Source of the DNA: Hydrogenophaga sp. 2FB
Lineage (GTDB): Bacteria > Pseudomonadota > Gammaproteobacteria > Burkholderiales > Burkholderiaceae_C
Reading direction: 5' to 3'
Assembly: GCF_005503365.1 (NCBI RefSeq)
Contig: NZ_SCML01000050.1
Span: forward strand, 1 to 47,055
Length of the DNA stretch: 47,055 nucleotides
The translations under genes and the position numbers were made by a program. Positions 1 to 8,290 of this stretch are shown here, piece after piece. Position 1 is the first letter of the stretch; every line of letters starts with the position of its first letter. The notes beneath the pieces were generated by a model. That model saw only the letters and a list, made by a program, of their open reading frames with translations. It had not been told where the DNA came from and searched no databases.

Positions 1-225
1 CGACTGGACCGCAAGCCCGACGCCATGACCTTGCGACGGCGCACCGTCGAGCATGTGTTCGGCACGTTGAAGCACTGGATGGGCTCGACGCACTTCCTGA
101 CGAAGACGCTGGCGCATGTGAGCACCGAGATGAGCCTGCACGTGCTGGCTTACAACCTCAAGCGGGTGATGCGGATTCTGGGAATCGCAAGGACGATGAA
201 GGCGGTGCGGCTGGTGGGGGCGTGA
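1..225 (+). CDS. IS1182-type DDE transposase, C-terminal fragment (runs in from left edge)
   Basis: The frame is open from base 1, so only the last 74 or so residues are present and the start lies outside the window. The piece contains the pattern RRRTVEHVFGTLK, then HFLTK and SLHVLAYNLKRV. This is typical of the C-terminal part of IS1182/IS5-like DDE transposases, where the Glu of VEH is a likely catalytic acid. The frame ends normally with TGA. Whether the element is intact cannot be judged from this side. No transposase gene is seen elsewhere in the window, so this marks the left boundary of an otherwise stable chromosomal stretch. Confidence 0.8.
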   Translation, partial: RLDRKPDAMTLRRRTVEHVFGTLKHWMGSTHFLTKTLAHVSTEMSLHVLAYNLKRVMRILGIARTMKAVRLVGA

Positions 226-568
226 GCCCTTCTCATGCGGCCTTGCCGTTGAGCAGGACTTCAGATCTCCCCCACACAGTCACTTCGCAAAAAAATGGCC
301 TACAGGACGGCCAGCGAGGCTCATCAGACCCTTGGCCGCACAAGAATTCGGCATACTGCCGTGCCGAGTGCGTTTCCACACAGCCTCGGCCGAGTGCCGA
401 CATCGTATCCGAGGCAAGAGCGAGCTTCGCACGGCCATACTCAAGCCAGCCCGCATGCCGCATTGAGATGCCCTCGGCTCAAGTCGCACCAAATCACGTC
501 ATTTATTCGCAGCACTTAGTCGCTTTTTGCAATTACTTTGGCGCTCTACGAGCGCACCGCCTGGGCGC
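226..568. other. Non-coding flank of the IS element
   Basis: About 340 bases lie between the transposase stop and the AraC terminator. I find no convincing gene: the open frames here lack a ribosome-binding site and recognisable content. The A-rich run near 287-297 and the stretch GTTTCCACACAGCCTCGGCC near 382-401 look like the right-hand end of an IS1182-type element, but without the left end the terminal inverted repeat cannot be confirmed. The part after about 410 has lower GC and is presumably chromosomal spacer. Confidence 0.4.
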
Positions 569-593
569 AAAAAAAGCCAGGCAAGGCTGGCTT
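569..593 (-). terminator. Intrinsic terminator of the AraC-type gene
   Basis: Read on the minus strand this is AAGCCAG, a six-base loop CCTTGC, CTGGCTT and then a run of T (seven A on the plus strand at 569-575). The 7-bp stem plus T tract lies 26 bases past the stop codon at 619, the textbook arrangement for a Rho-independent terminator. Confidence 0.85.
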
Positions 594-618
594 GTGGGTC
601 GAGAGGGCGCGTGGCGCG

Positions 619-1635
619 CTACTCGGGCTGACCGGTGGCGCGGGCGGCCCGGCTCTCTTTGGCGCTGCACCCGAACTGTGTGTGGTACCAGCGGGAGAAA
701 GCGCTGGGCGCGGAAAAACCGAGCAGCAACGCCACCTCGGTCAAGGGGCGATCGCTCTCCACAACATGGCGCGTGGCGAGCTCCATGCGGATGTCGTTGA
801 GCATCGATGAAAAGCTCTGCCCCTGTTCCGCGAGCCCCCGCTGGACCGTGCGGCTCGCCACGCCGAGGTGCTCGGCCACCTGTTCGACGCTGCAGCGCCC
901 ACTGGGCAGCAGCAGCAGGGTCGTGCGGCGCACGTCCTCGAGCATGGTGGGCCGCTGCAATGGGGTCGATGCGTCCAGCAACTGCTGCGCGTAGCGCGCC
1001 ATCGCCGGGTCTGCCGATGGATTGCGGGCATCGAGATCGGTCTTCGCGCAGACGATGCAGTTGAAGTCGGCGCAGAACTCGATGCCGTAGCCGAACATCC
1101 TGTGGTGCACGCGCAGATCCTGCGGCGCCGGGTGCTCGAAGCACACCCGCCGTGGTTGCCAGTCGGCCCCGAGAAACTGGCGCAACACGCGCAGCATCAC
1201 GCCCAGCGCCAGTTCGATTCTCTGGCGCGTGGGCTGTTGCGGCTTGCCCGCCTTGATCGCTTCGCGGATGACGACCACGTCGTCGTGGGATTCCACCATC
1301 AGCGACAGCGATCCATTGAGCAGCAACTGGTAGCGCATGAGCACGTCCAGCGACTCGCGCAACGTCGTCTGGTCGCGGATCAGCATGCCCACCGCGCCGA
1401 GATTGGAGAGCATGCGCGACTCCGCCATGCACAGACCGAAACTCTCGTTGCCCGACATGATCACCGACGTCTGCAGCAGTTGCCCGACGCGCTCGACCGG
1501 GATCAGGAGGTCGGGTTCGCGCTCGACGTTGGTGCTAAGCCCGGCATGGCGAAGCATGCGGGCAGGGTCCAGGCCACTCGCGCGGGCGACCGCGCTGTAG
1601 TTGGTAAGGCACGCAGCGCGAACAAGTGAGGCCAT
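619..1635 (-). CDS. AraC family transcriptional regulator (arabinose-binding-like N-terminal domain)
   Basis: A 338-residue protein. The start chosen is the ATG at 1635 (MASLVRAACLTNY); longer frames upstream would run into the divergent promoter. The N-terminal 200 residues resemble the ligand-sensing domain of OruR/ArgR-type AraC regulators (SAVARASGLDPARML near the start, later a PRRVCFEHPAP segment). The last 100 residues hold two helix-turn-helix motifs (VEQVAEHLGVASRTVQRGL and LTEVALLLGFSAPSAFSRW). It is divergent from the hydrolase gene at 1775, which is its most likely target. The effector is unknown. Terminator at 569-593. Confidence 0.88.
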   Translation of the reverse strand: MASLVRAACLTNYSAVARASGLDPARMLRHAGLSTNVEREPDLLIPVERVGQLLQTSVIMSGNESFGLCMAESRMLSNLGAVGMLIRDQTTLRESLDVLMRYQLLLNGSLSLMVESHDDVVVIREAIKAGKPQQPTRQRIELALGVMLRVLRQFLGADWQPRRVCFEHPAPQDLRVHHRMFGYGIEFCADFNCIVCAKTDLDARNPSADPAMARYAQQLLDASTPLQRPTMLEDVRRTTLLLLPSGRCSVEQVAEHLGVASRTVQRGLAEQGQSFSSMLNDIRMELATRHVVESDRPLTEVALLLGFSAPSAFSRWYHTQFGCSAKESRAARATGQPE

Positions 1636-1774
1636 CGGAAACGCGGGGATAGGTGGGTGGCGCCCAAGGATAAGTGCCAGTCGTCCATTGTCAAGCGAGG
1701 CACGGCCGGTGCCATCACACTGTGGCGCGCCGACGGACCGCCGACCACCTTTGAACTGGAAGAAAGACTTCGAT
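1636..1774. promoter_or_regulatory. Divergent promoter region of the AraC regulator and the hydrolase
   Basis: The 139-bp gap must hold both promoters. It contains repeated GTGCC/GGCAC half-sites: GTGCC at 1674-1678, GGCAC at 1699-1703 and GTGCC at 1709-1713. The last two form a short inverted repeat around GGCCG. These could be AraC-type half-sites, but the match is short and GC-rich, so this is tentative. The sequence GGAAGAAAG about 10 bases before 1775 is the ribosome-binding site of the hydrolase. Confidence 0.35.
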
Positions 1775-2350
1775 ATGAACGCCTCACAGCAAGCCACGAT
1801 TCTGATCGTTCCCGGTCTGCGCGACCATGTGGAAGACCATTGGCAGACCCACCTGGAGCGCCAGCTGTCCGCCGTGCGCAAGGTCGTTTGCGTGCAGCCG
1901 CTGGAAATCGAGAAGCTGAGTTGCGCCGCGCGTGTGGCGGCGATCCAGCGGACCATCGAGGCCATCGAAGGTCCCGTCGTCGTCGTCGCGCACAGTGGCG
2001 GTGTGGTCATGCTGATGCACTGGGCGCAGCAACACGACACCAGCGCCATCCAGAGCGCCTTGCTGGTGGCACCGCCGGACTTCGAGACGCCGCTTCCCGC
2101 GGGCTATCCGACCCTGGACGCGCTGCAGGCGAACGGCTGGCTGCCCGTGCCCCGGCGCGCGCTGCCTTTCCGCAGCGTGGTGGCGGCCAGCACCAACGAT
2201 CCGCTGGCCAGGCTGGATCGCGTCATGCAAATGGCACGCGAGTGGGGCAGCGAGCTGGTCAACGTGGGGGCGTTGGGCCACATCAACCCGGCGTCGGGCT
2301 TTGGCGAATGGCCGATGGCCGAACAACTGCTCCAGTCCCTCGAGCCCTGA
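1775..2350 (+). CDS. RBBP9/YdeN family serine hydrolase
   Basis: A 191-residue alpha/beta hydrolase of the RBBP9/YdeN type. The nucleophile elbow is VVVAHSGG with Ser74, the likely acid is Asp142 in STNDP, and the base is His169 in GHINPASGFGEWP. The typical early motif IVPGLRDHVEDHWQ near residues 11-24 is also there. Length matches the family (about 180-200). The ATG at 1775 has GGAAGA about 11 bases upstream; an upstream in-frame extension is rejected because it would consume the promoter. The physiological substrate of this family is generally unknown, and the divergent AraC gene suggests inducible expression. Confidence 0.85.
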   Translation: MNASQQATILIVPGLRDHVEDHWQTHLERQLSAVRKVVCVQPLEIEKLSCAARVAAIQRTIEAIEGPVVVVAHSGGVVMLMHWAQQHDTSAIQSALLVAPPDFETPLPAGYPTLDALQANGWLPVPRRALPFRSVVAASTNDPLARLDRVMQMAREWGSELVNVGALGHINPASGFGEWPMAEQLLQSLEP

Positions 2351-2358
2351 TGCCAGCG

Positions 2359-2384
2359 GCCTGCCCGTCGCAAGACAGGCAGGC
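2359..2384. terminator. Hairpin between convergent genes, possible bidirectional terminator
   Basis: GCCTGCC at 2359-2365 pairs with GGCAGGC at 2378-2384 around a 12-base loop. It sits in the 42-bp gap between the hydrolase and the convergent FMN dehydrogenase gene. There is no T tract, so efficiency is uncertain. Confidence 0.4.
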
Positions 2385-2392
2385 AGGTCGGC

Positions 2393-3673
2393 TCATGCGA
2401 TATCCCTGGCGCGGGGCATTGCCGGTGGCGGTGTGCCGCAGGCGGCGCGCCGGTTGACGAGACATTCCGCGGTGACCTCGTGCATCGAGTTGGCCCCCAG
2501 CATGGCCATGTTGCGGTCCACCTCGTCCCTCAGCAAGGTGATGGCGTGGCGAACGCCGTCTTCACCACCCACCGCGGCGGCGTACATGAAGGGGCGTCCC
2601 AGGAACACCATCCGGGCACCCAGTGCGACGGCCTTGAGCACATCGCCACCCCGCCGAACGCCGCTGTCCATCATGACGACGGTCTGGTGGCCGACCTGGT
2701 CCACGATGCGCGGCAGCATTTCCAGCGGCGCCGCCGCACCATCCAGTTGTCGGCCGCCGTGGTTCGACACGATGATGCCGTCTGCGCCGAGGCTGGCAGC
2801 GCGGCGCGCGTCGCGCTCGTTCAGGATGCCCTTGAGGACCAGGTTCCCGGACCAGCGGCGGCGGATGGCCTCGATGTGGGACCAGTTCAGATGGTCTCGG
2901 CCGGTGGTGTCGCGGATGGCCGAGCTGGACAGCATCGGTGCGCCGCGGGTCGCAAACGAGTTCTCGAAATGCGGCATCCCATGGAGCGCGAAGGTGCGCA
3001 GGAAGGTGCCGACGAGCCAGCGTGGACGCACCAGACCATCCCAAGCGAGCCCAAGCGAAGGGCGCAGCGGCATCGAGAACCCGGTGCGAACGTTGTTCTC
3101 CCGGTTGGCCCAGACCGGAATGTCCACGGTGAGCACCAGGGTCTTGAAGCCGGCGGCATCGATGCGTTCCACCAGGGCGTCGATCTTCGACACGTCGCCG
3201 GGAAGGTAGGCCTGAAACCAGGTGGACGGTGCTGCCCGTGCGACGTCCTCCATCTTGATGAGCGAGGTGCCACTCATGATGGCGGGGACGCCCTCGCGTT
3301 CGGCCGCCGTGGCCAGGACCAGATCGCCGCGGTAGGCCGAAATCGCGCTGATGCCCACGGGCGCGATGCCGAAGGGCGATTGGTACGTGGTGCCAAAGAC
3401 GGTGGTTTTCTGGTGGCGTTGGGAAACATCGACCATGACCCGCGTGCGAAATCCGTAATCCTGGAAGGCGGCCCGGTTGACCCGCAACGACGTGTTGTCT
3501 TCCGCTGCTCCCGCGATGTAGCCGAACAAGGGCCGCGGCAGGTGAGCGCGGGCCGCGTGTTCGAAGTCCTCGAGCGACAGAATGCCTTGAAGGCGACGGG
3601 GAATGCCCGTGCGCTTGCCATAGGCGGCTGCGGGCTGGGCGCTCGCTGCGGTGTCCAGGGTCGTAGAGGTCAC
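2393..3673 (-). CDS. FMN-dependent L-2-hydroxyacid dehydrogenase (LldD/glycolate oxidase family)
   Basis: A 426-residue protein of the alpha-hydroxy-acid oxidase family, which oxidises L-2-hydroxy acids to 2-oxo acids with FMN. The family signature SNHGGRQLDG is present, with the catalytic His305 and the substrate-carboxylate Arg308. FMN-barrel elements are clear (SPFGIAPVGI, TSLIKMEDVA, then MMDSGVRRGGDVLKAVALGA). An N-terminal extension of about 20 residues precedes the usual start. It lies 57 bp downstream of the glutarate hydroxylase gene on the same strand, so its natural substrate may be L-2-hydroxyglutarate. By sequence alone it could equally be a lactate or mandelate dehydrogenase; the substrate is inferred from context. 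Confidence 0.88.
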   Translation of the reverse strand: MTSTTLDTAASAQPAAAYGKRTGIPRRLQGILSLEDFEHAARAHLPRPLFGYIAGAAEDNTSLRVNRAAFQDYGFRTRVMVDVSQRHQKTTVFGTTYQSPFGIAPVGISAISAYRGDLVLATAAEREGVPAIMSGTSLIKMEDVARAAPSTWFQAYLPGDVSKIDALVERIDAAGFKTLVLTVDIPVWANRENNVRTGFSMPLRPSLGLAWDGLVRPRWLVGTFLRTFALHGMPHFENSFATRGAPMLSSSAIRDTTGRDHLNWSHIEAIRRRWSGNLVLKGILNERDARRAASLGADGIIVSNHGGRQLDGAAAPLEMLPRIVDQVGHQTVVMMDSGVRRGGDVLKAVALGARMVFLGRPFMYAAAVGGEDGVRHAITLLRDEVDRNMAMLGANSMHEVTAECLVNRRAACGTPPPAMPRARDIA

Positions 3674-3730
3674 GGATGCACCTTTGATGGAAGCGGGTCG
3701 GTGGAGATGTCGAGGCGCGATGAGAATGCG

Positions 3731-4660
3731 CTACTCGGCAAACATGCCGCGTTGGCGCATCAGTTCGCGGTGCAGCTGCGCGTCGGGCTGGAAGGGTGCA
3801 CGGCCATGCACGTAGAAGTAGTTGTTGAGCACCACCAGGTCTCCCACGGGGAGTCGGACGGTCCTCGTGCCGCTGGAGGCCTCCATCGACTCGGAGAGCG
3901 ACTTCAGGTAGACCGCTTCGGCGGCATTGCGAGGCTGCACGAACTGGTCGATGAACGAGATCGAAAGCCCGAACTCGCCGTGGAAAAACACCGGCCGCTC
4001 CACCCGCTCGTCGACGTTCTTGGACCCGGGCGCCTTGTACACAAAGGGTCTGGCGCCCAGCGGGTTGGTCACGAAGCCGTCGCGCTCCGCCCAATCGTCG
4101 AGGTGCAGAAAGCGGGACTCACCGCCGATGGCATTGCGCTCGTCGAACTTCATCATCAGCAGCCAGTCCGTCGCCTCGGAAACGAAGGTGCCGTCGGTGT
4201 GCATGGTGAACAGGCGGTAAGCCTGGCGCAGGTAGGAGTCGCTCGCGTCGGTGTGCTTGACCAGGAAGCGTGCGTAGTAGGTGCCCGACATCGAGTCGTG
4301 GTTGCCAGGGCCGAGGAGGTGACCGATGGCGGTGCCGAACTTCACGTAATCCGGACTGTCCGTGGACAGCCCCTGAAGGCCCACCGTGAAACCACCGTGG
4401 TTCCGGTCCCTGACGATGCGCCGCACGGTCTCGGCGAATTCCTCTCCCAGGCGTTCGGTCAGCAACCGGGCCAGGTGAAACCGCATGAACGGCACGTACT
4501 CCAGATTCTGAACATCGATGTCCCTGGCATCTTCCAGGAAACCGGTGAGTGCGGCCTCATCCAGCGTCAGGTGAAGAAGCCGCTCGTGGTCGGGGTTGGG
4601 CGAGAGCTCGAACTTCGCGTTCGCGCGCTTCAAAAACTTCTGCTCTGTCCGTGCGTTCAT
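3731..4660 (-). CDS. glaH: Glutarate 2-hydroxylase GlaH (CsiD family Fe(II)/2-oxoglutarate dioxygenase)
   Basis: A 309-residue protein that aligns along its length with E. coli CsiD/GlaH as I recall it: shared stretches include MSG.YYARF.VK, SDSYLRQ, LMMK.DE.N and FLHLDDW. The family converts glutarate to L-2-hydroxyglutarate using Fe(II), O2 and 2-oxoglutarate. The iron ligands are visible as His154-Thr-Asp156 (MHTDGTF) and His285 (YVHGRAPF), and the C-terminal RELMRQRG supplies the 2-oxoglutarate Arg. Start at 4660 has AAGGAAAC upstream; longer frames would overlap the LysR gene. Divergent from the LysR regulator at 4755 and followed by the FMN dehydrogenase. A general TauD-type role is less likely given the match. 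Confidence 0.88.
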   Translation of the reverse strand: MNARTEQKFLKRANAKFELSPNPDHERLLHLTLDEAALTGFLEDARDIDVQNLEYVPFMRFHLARLLTERLGEEFAETVRRIVRDRNHGGFTVGLQGLSTDSPDYVKFGTAIGHLLGPGNHDSMSGTYYARFLVKHTDASDSYLRQAYRLFTMHTDGTFVSEATDWLLMMKFDERNAIGGESRFLHLDDWAERDGFVTNPLGARPFVYKAPGSKNVDERVERPVFFHGEFGLSISFIDQFVQPRNAAEAVYLKSLSESMEASSGTRTVRLPVGDLVVLNNYFYVHGRAPFQPDAQLHRELMRQRGMFAE

Positions 4661-4712
4661 GAGGGTTTCCTTCAAGGTGGAGCCCAGATTGAAGCGGAAT
4701 TCATTGATAACA

Positions 4713-4744
4713 TCCAGATCGAAAACAAGATACTTTGATCTGGA
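4713..4744. promoter_or_regulatory. Inverted repeat in the glaH/LysR divergent promoter
   Basis: TCCAGATC (4713-4720) and GATCTGGA (4737-4744) are perfect 8-bp inverted arms separated by 16 bases. A further CCAGATT half-site lies at about 4684-4690. The right arm ends 10 bases before the LysR start codon. The position in a divergent LysR promoter fits an autoregulated activator site. Confidence 0.6.
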
Positions 4745-4754
4745 AACCATATTG

Positions 4755-5657
4755 ATGCTGACGAGACGCCAACTGGAATGCCTGGTCGCGGTCGCGGAAG
4801 AATTGCACTTTTCGCGGGCCGGTGAGCGCCTGGGGATGGCCCAGTCGGCCGTGAGCGTGCAGTTGCAGCAGCTCGAACACAAGCTGGGCGTGCGGCTTCT
4901 CAACAGGGGCAAGCGCCAGCCCATCTCGTTGACCGACGCCGGCACGCTGCTGTACACGGAAGCCGTCGCCGCGCTTCGGCACCTTGAACGGGCCGAGAAC
5001 ATTGCGGTGTTGGCGGCCAAGGGCATGAGCGGCAACATTCGCCTGGGCTACGTGGCGTCGGCCGTGTCTTCCGGTTTGCTCTCCAGAATCCTCGCGGGCT
5101 TCCGGCCGGGTCACGAGGCTGTGCACATGCAGGTGTTGGCCATGGAGACGCCCAGACAGCTGAGCGCGCTGGAGTCCGGGGAGCTCGATGTGGGCATCGT
5201 GCGGCCGCGCCGTCGGTATCCGGACGGGGTAGAGACCACCATCGTTCACAGCGAGCCGCTCATGGTGGCCATGGCCGACGAGCACCCCCTGGCCCGCAAG
5301 CCCACGGTGGGCGTGCGGGACTTGCGCGACCAGACGTTTGTCTCTCCGCAGTTCGATGACTCGGAGGGGTTTGCGGAAGTGCTGGGCAAGCTGGCGGCGG
5401 TTGCCGGCTTCGAGGCCGCACCGGCCTACCGCGTCAACGACATCATCACGGCCACCAGCATGGCCGCAGCGGGATACGGCATCGTCGTCGTCCCCGAGTC
5501 CCTCCAGATGCTGCGCCAGCCCGGGGTGACCTTCAGGCCGATCAGGGACTTCAAGGAGTTGGTGCACCTCGCGCTGGCCTATCGGCGGGGTGAAGCCTCG
5601 CCCGCCGTCAAGACGTTCGTCGCCTTGGCGAAAGGCCGGGGCAAGAAGTCGACCTAG
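4755..5657 (+). CDS. LysR family transcriptional regulator, probably of glutarate catabolism
   Basis: A 300-residue LysR protein. The first 60 residues form the winged helix-turn-helix (QLECLVAVAEELHFSRAGER, then MAQSAVSVQLQQLE), and the rest is a periplasmic-binding-like effector domain of normal length. Start at ATG 4755 places the HTH at the usual position. It is divergent from glaH with 94 bp between the start codons, and an 8-bp inverted repeat lies in that gap. By analogy with the LysR regulators of glutarate pathways in pseudomonads the effector may be glutarate or 2-hydroxyglutarate, but this is inference from the neighbour. Confidence 0.88.
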   Translation: MLTRRQLECLVAVAEELHFSRAGERLGMAQSAVSVQLQQLEHKLGVRLLNRGKRQPISLTDAGTLLYTEAVAALRHLERAENIAVLAAKGMSGNIRLGYVASAVSSGLLSRILAGFRPGHEAVHMQVLAMETPRQLSALESGELDVGIVRPRRRYPDGVETTIVHSEPLMVAMADEHPLARKPTVGVRDLRDQTFVSPQFDDSEGFAEVLGKLAAVAGFEAAPAYRVNDIITATSMAAAGYGIVVVPESLQMLRQPGVTFRPIRDFKELVHLALAYRRGEASPAVKTFVALAKGRGKKST

Positions 5658-5684
5658 CGGCCCGGCATGCCATTCATCGGGCTG

Positions 5685-5702
5685 GCCGCGCGGTTGCGCG
5701 GC
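5685..5702. terminator. GC-rich hairpin between convergent LysR and FAD oxidase genes
   Basis: GCCGCGC (5685-5691), loop GGTT, GCGCGGC (5696-5702): a perfect 7-bp stem with a tetraloop, 27 bases after the LysR stop and just before the convergent stop at 5713. No T tract on either side. Confidence 0.5.
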
Positions 5703-5712
5703 GCCCAGGCGC

Positions 5713-7080
5713 TCAGAGGCTGCCGCTGCCCAACTGCTTCAGCCGGCTCATCAGCTCTGCATCCTTGTACCGGTCCATGCTGAGTGAAGCGGCGTAGGCC
5801 GGCACGGGCTTGCCCGCCACCCAGGCTGCGCAGAGTGAACCGGTTGCACAGGCCGCCATCGATCCGAAGCCCGAGAGGGCCCCGGCGATGAAGGCGCCCT
5901 GGGTTCCCATGGGGCCGATGAGGGGCCAATTCTCTTCGGTCATCGCGTAGTACCCACCGTAGTGGTGCGCACCGCGCGGCAACTTGCCGATATAGGCCGC
6001 CAGCTTCGGATGCAGGCGGCTGGCTGCGCGCAGAACCGAATCCGGAAACTGCGGGTCCACCGGATCTTCCGCATGCGGATCGGAGGCGGTGCTGTTGTAG
6101 GCCCAGCCGAGCTTGATCCAGTTGCCATCCACCGGACCATCGGGCCGGCAGTGAATGCCGCCGGGCATGGGCTCGACCAGCTTGCGCGTGTCCGGATCGC
6201 TGGCCAGCAACGCGCGGTCTTCGTCGGACCAGGCGAGCGTCTGGCCATCGAGATCGATCGTGAAAGGCATCGCGCGCGAAATGGCGGCCTCACGGTCCTG
6301 AAAGGCGATCTTCTGCTGGTAGACGCAGGTCACCGGCAGATCCTCACCCAGCATCTGGCCCACGTCGCGAAGGTAGGGGCCCGCTGCGTTCACGATGCGC
6401 TCGGCGCGAATGGTCGTGGCGCCCGACTCCGCCGCCAGGTCCAGTTGGAAAGGCTGGCCTGTCACCACACCCTTGAGCTCGGCGCGGATCAGCGTGCCAC
6501 CGGCCGCCCGGATGTCTTCCAGCATGTGCTGGCCGAGCTGCTGGGCGCTGATGGAGCCCGCGCGGCGAATGTGGATGATGCTGCGCACGTCCTGCGCATA
6601 CATGGGAAAGGCCTGGCGGATGAGGTCCGTGTTCAACAGCACATCCACCCCATCGGGCGCCGATTGCCAGGGCGAACGCAGCGGTGCGGCGTAGTCGCTG
6701 GTGGCGGACTCCCGGATGCGGATCTTCTCGGGCGTGCCCTCGTAGCCGCGGTACAGGTCTTCAATCAGGTCTTCCGGTCGCTCGCGGCGGGTCACGAGCG
6801 CGTAGCCGCCCCGCGTCATGTTCAACCGACCGCCCGTGTTCGCATCGATCTGTTCCATCAGTCGAATGCTGTGGTCCGTGAACGCGGTCATGGTGGGATG
6901 GGGCCACCAGTTCCGGTAGTTCTCCCCCGATTGCGCCGAGGTAAGGCTCATCGGATCCCTGGGGTCGATGAGCGCAACGCGCTTGAAGTTCTGCTCCTTC
7001 ATCAGGTAGTAGGCGACCGCGATACCCACGTTGCCGGCACCGATCACCGCAACGTCGAAAACATCCTTGTCAGTGGACAT
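5713..7080 (-). CDS. FAD-dependent oxidoreductase, DAO (amino-acid oxidase-like) family
   Basis: A 455-residue flavoprotein. The N-terminus carries the dinucleotide fold VAVIGAGNVGIAVAYYL (about residues 10-26). The C-terminal part has the DAO-type end (NWPLIGPMGTQGAFIAGALSGFGSMAACATGSLCA). No signal peptide. Family members oxidise secondary or primary amines of amino acids (sarcosine, glycine, D-amino acids and similar). It is the last gene of a long leftward operon with an amino-acid ABC importer and aspartate dehydrogenase, so an amino or N-substituted amino acid is the probable substrate. It is not LhgO: it lacks the LhgO-like N-terminal sequence and belongs to a different operon from glaH, with a LysR gene between them. 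Confidence 0.8.
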   Translation of the reverse strand: MSTDKDVFDVAVIGAGNVGIAVAYYLMKEQNFKRVALIDPRDPMSLTSAQSGENYRNWWPHPTMTAFTDHSIRLMEQIDANTGGRLNMTRGGYALVTRRERPEDLIEDLYRGYEGTPEKIRIRESATSDYAAPLRSPWQSAPDGVDVLLNTDLIRQAFPMYAQDVRSIIHIRRAGSISAQQLGQHMLEDIRAAGGTLIRAELKGVVTGQPFQLDLAAESGATTIRAERIVNAAGPYLRDVGQMLGEDLPVTCVYQQKIAFQDREAAISRAMPFTIDLDGQTLAWSDEDRALLASDPDTRKLVEPMPGGIHCRPDGPVDGNWIKLGWAYNSTASDPHAEDPVDPQFPDSVLRAASRLHPKLAAYIGKLPRGAHHYGGYYAMTEENWPLIGPMGTQGAFIAGALSGFGSMAACATGSLCAAWVAGKPVPAYAASLSMDRYKDAELMSRLKQLGSGSL

Positions 7081-7114
7081 GGTTAAGACCTTTCAAATGG
7101 AAGAATGGAAAAAA

Positions 7115-7567
7115 TCACTGGGCCGCGGCTCGAACTTCGAGCGTGACCCCGGCGCCACGGTGCGCCGTTTCAAAGTAGGTGAAGCCGCCGCCGTCGGGCT
7201 TGCGGCCGTGCATCAGGACGGAGAGTCCGGCATTCAGTCCCTGGCTTTCCGCGGCATCGCAATCGGGCACCGTGAAGCCCAGGTGAAAAACGCCTTCGCC
7301 TTGCGTCTCCAGAAATCGGCGCTGAGGCGTGTTGCCCGGCGCCGGCTCGCACAACTGCAGCTGCACGTTGTCCAGATTTGCGTAGCGGTAGTGGAGCTTC
7401 AAGAAGGCGTCGGCATCGGGCACCTGGAGGTCGTGCCGAAAAGTCTCCAGCGATGGAAAGTCGTGCCAGGGCCCGACGCCGATGGACTCGTAGTAGCGAA
7501 CCGACGCCGTCATGTCACGCACAACGATGCAGACGTGGTGGAGGTTGCGAAAGAGATCTGGAGCCAT
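7115..7567 (-). CDS. VOC (glyoxalase/epimerase) superfamily protein
   Basis: A 150-residue protein with the two beta-alpha-beta-beta-beta modules of the vicinal oxygen chelate fold. It opens with LHHVCIVVRDMTASVRYYE and has a second module start at FHLGFTVPD. Candidate metal ligands are His of LHHV, the Glu of LCEP, His of FHLG and the Glu of LEVR, the spacing seen in methylmalonyl-CoA epimerase-like members. Sits between the GntR and FAD oxidase genes of the same operon. Possible roles are epimerase, ring-opening or lyase in the pathway; the reaction cannot be predicted. Confidence 0.75.
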   Translation of the reverse strand: MAPDLFRNLHHVCIVVRDMTASVRYYESIGVGPWHDFPSLETFRHDLQVPDADAFLKLHYRYANLDNVQLQLCEPAPGNTPQRRFLETQGEGVFHLGFTVPDCDAAESQGLNAGLSVLMHGRKPDGGGFTYFETAHRGAGVTLEVRAAAQ

Positions 7568-7586
7568 GGCGAAAGGCCCGGTGCGT

Positions 7587-8290
7587 TCAGGATTGGCGCA
7601 GAGCGATCTGCGTGTGTTCGATGTGCTCCTTGAGCAGCGAAAGGGCCTTTCTCACATCCTTGGCGATGCAAGCCCGAAGGATGGCCTTGTGCTCGTTCTG
7701 AGGGGCTTTGCGGCCGACGCGGTAGGACTGCTGCGTGCGCAGCTGGATGTCGATGCCCCGGACGATGTCTTCGATCATCTTCAGCAGCCTGGGCCGCGCG
7801 CAGGGGGCGTAGAGCCGCAGGTGGAACTCAAGGTTCAACTCCGACCACTCGCGCGGATTCTCGCTGCCGTCGTAGCGTTCCATGATGGCCTGAACGGCCT
7901 CCACGTCTTTCTGTTCGATGTGGGGAATGGCCAGTTCGAGCGCACGCATTTCCAGGGCGATCCGGATGTCTAGGATCTCGATCAGATCCGTCAACGAACG
8001 GCCCGCGACGACGGACCCTGCGAAGGGTGTGTGCTCTATCAGGCCTTCGGCTTCGAGCTTCTTGAGGGCCTGGCGGATCGGGAAACGGCTCACGCCAAAA
8101 CGCTTGGCCAGCGCCTCCTGTTTCAGCTGGACACCCACCGCGAGAACGCCGGTCAGGATCAGTGTTCGCAGCTCGTCCGTGATGGCGTCAGCCGTCAGGA
8201 CGGGAGCGGCATCCAGGTGCTCGACCGGTGTCGCGATCTCCACGGCGCGTTCATCCAGAGGCAGGGTGTTGGTCATGAGGAGCTCCGTGT

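Noticed and set aside
222..800. 192-codon plus-strand frame after the transposase
   Set aside because: Crosses the AraC terminator and the AraC gene on the other strand, with no recognisable domain.
3731..4660. Annotation as a TauD-type taurine or gamma-butyrobetaine dioxygenase
   Set aside because: The match to CsiD/GlaH extends along the protein, and the gene partner is a 2-hydroxyacid dehydrogenase.
2480..4738. Plus-strand open frame of 752 codons opposite the FMN dehydrogenase and glaH
   Set aside because: It mirrors two recognisable minus-strand genes, has no family features and is a GC-driven antisense shadow.
5713..7080. FAD oxidase as the missing LhgO of the glutarate pathway
   Set aside because: Sequence is of a different DAO subgroup, and the gene is separated from glaH by the LysR gene and belongs to another operon.
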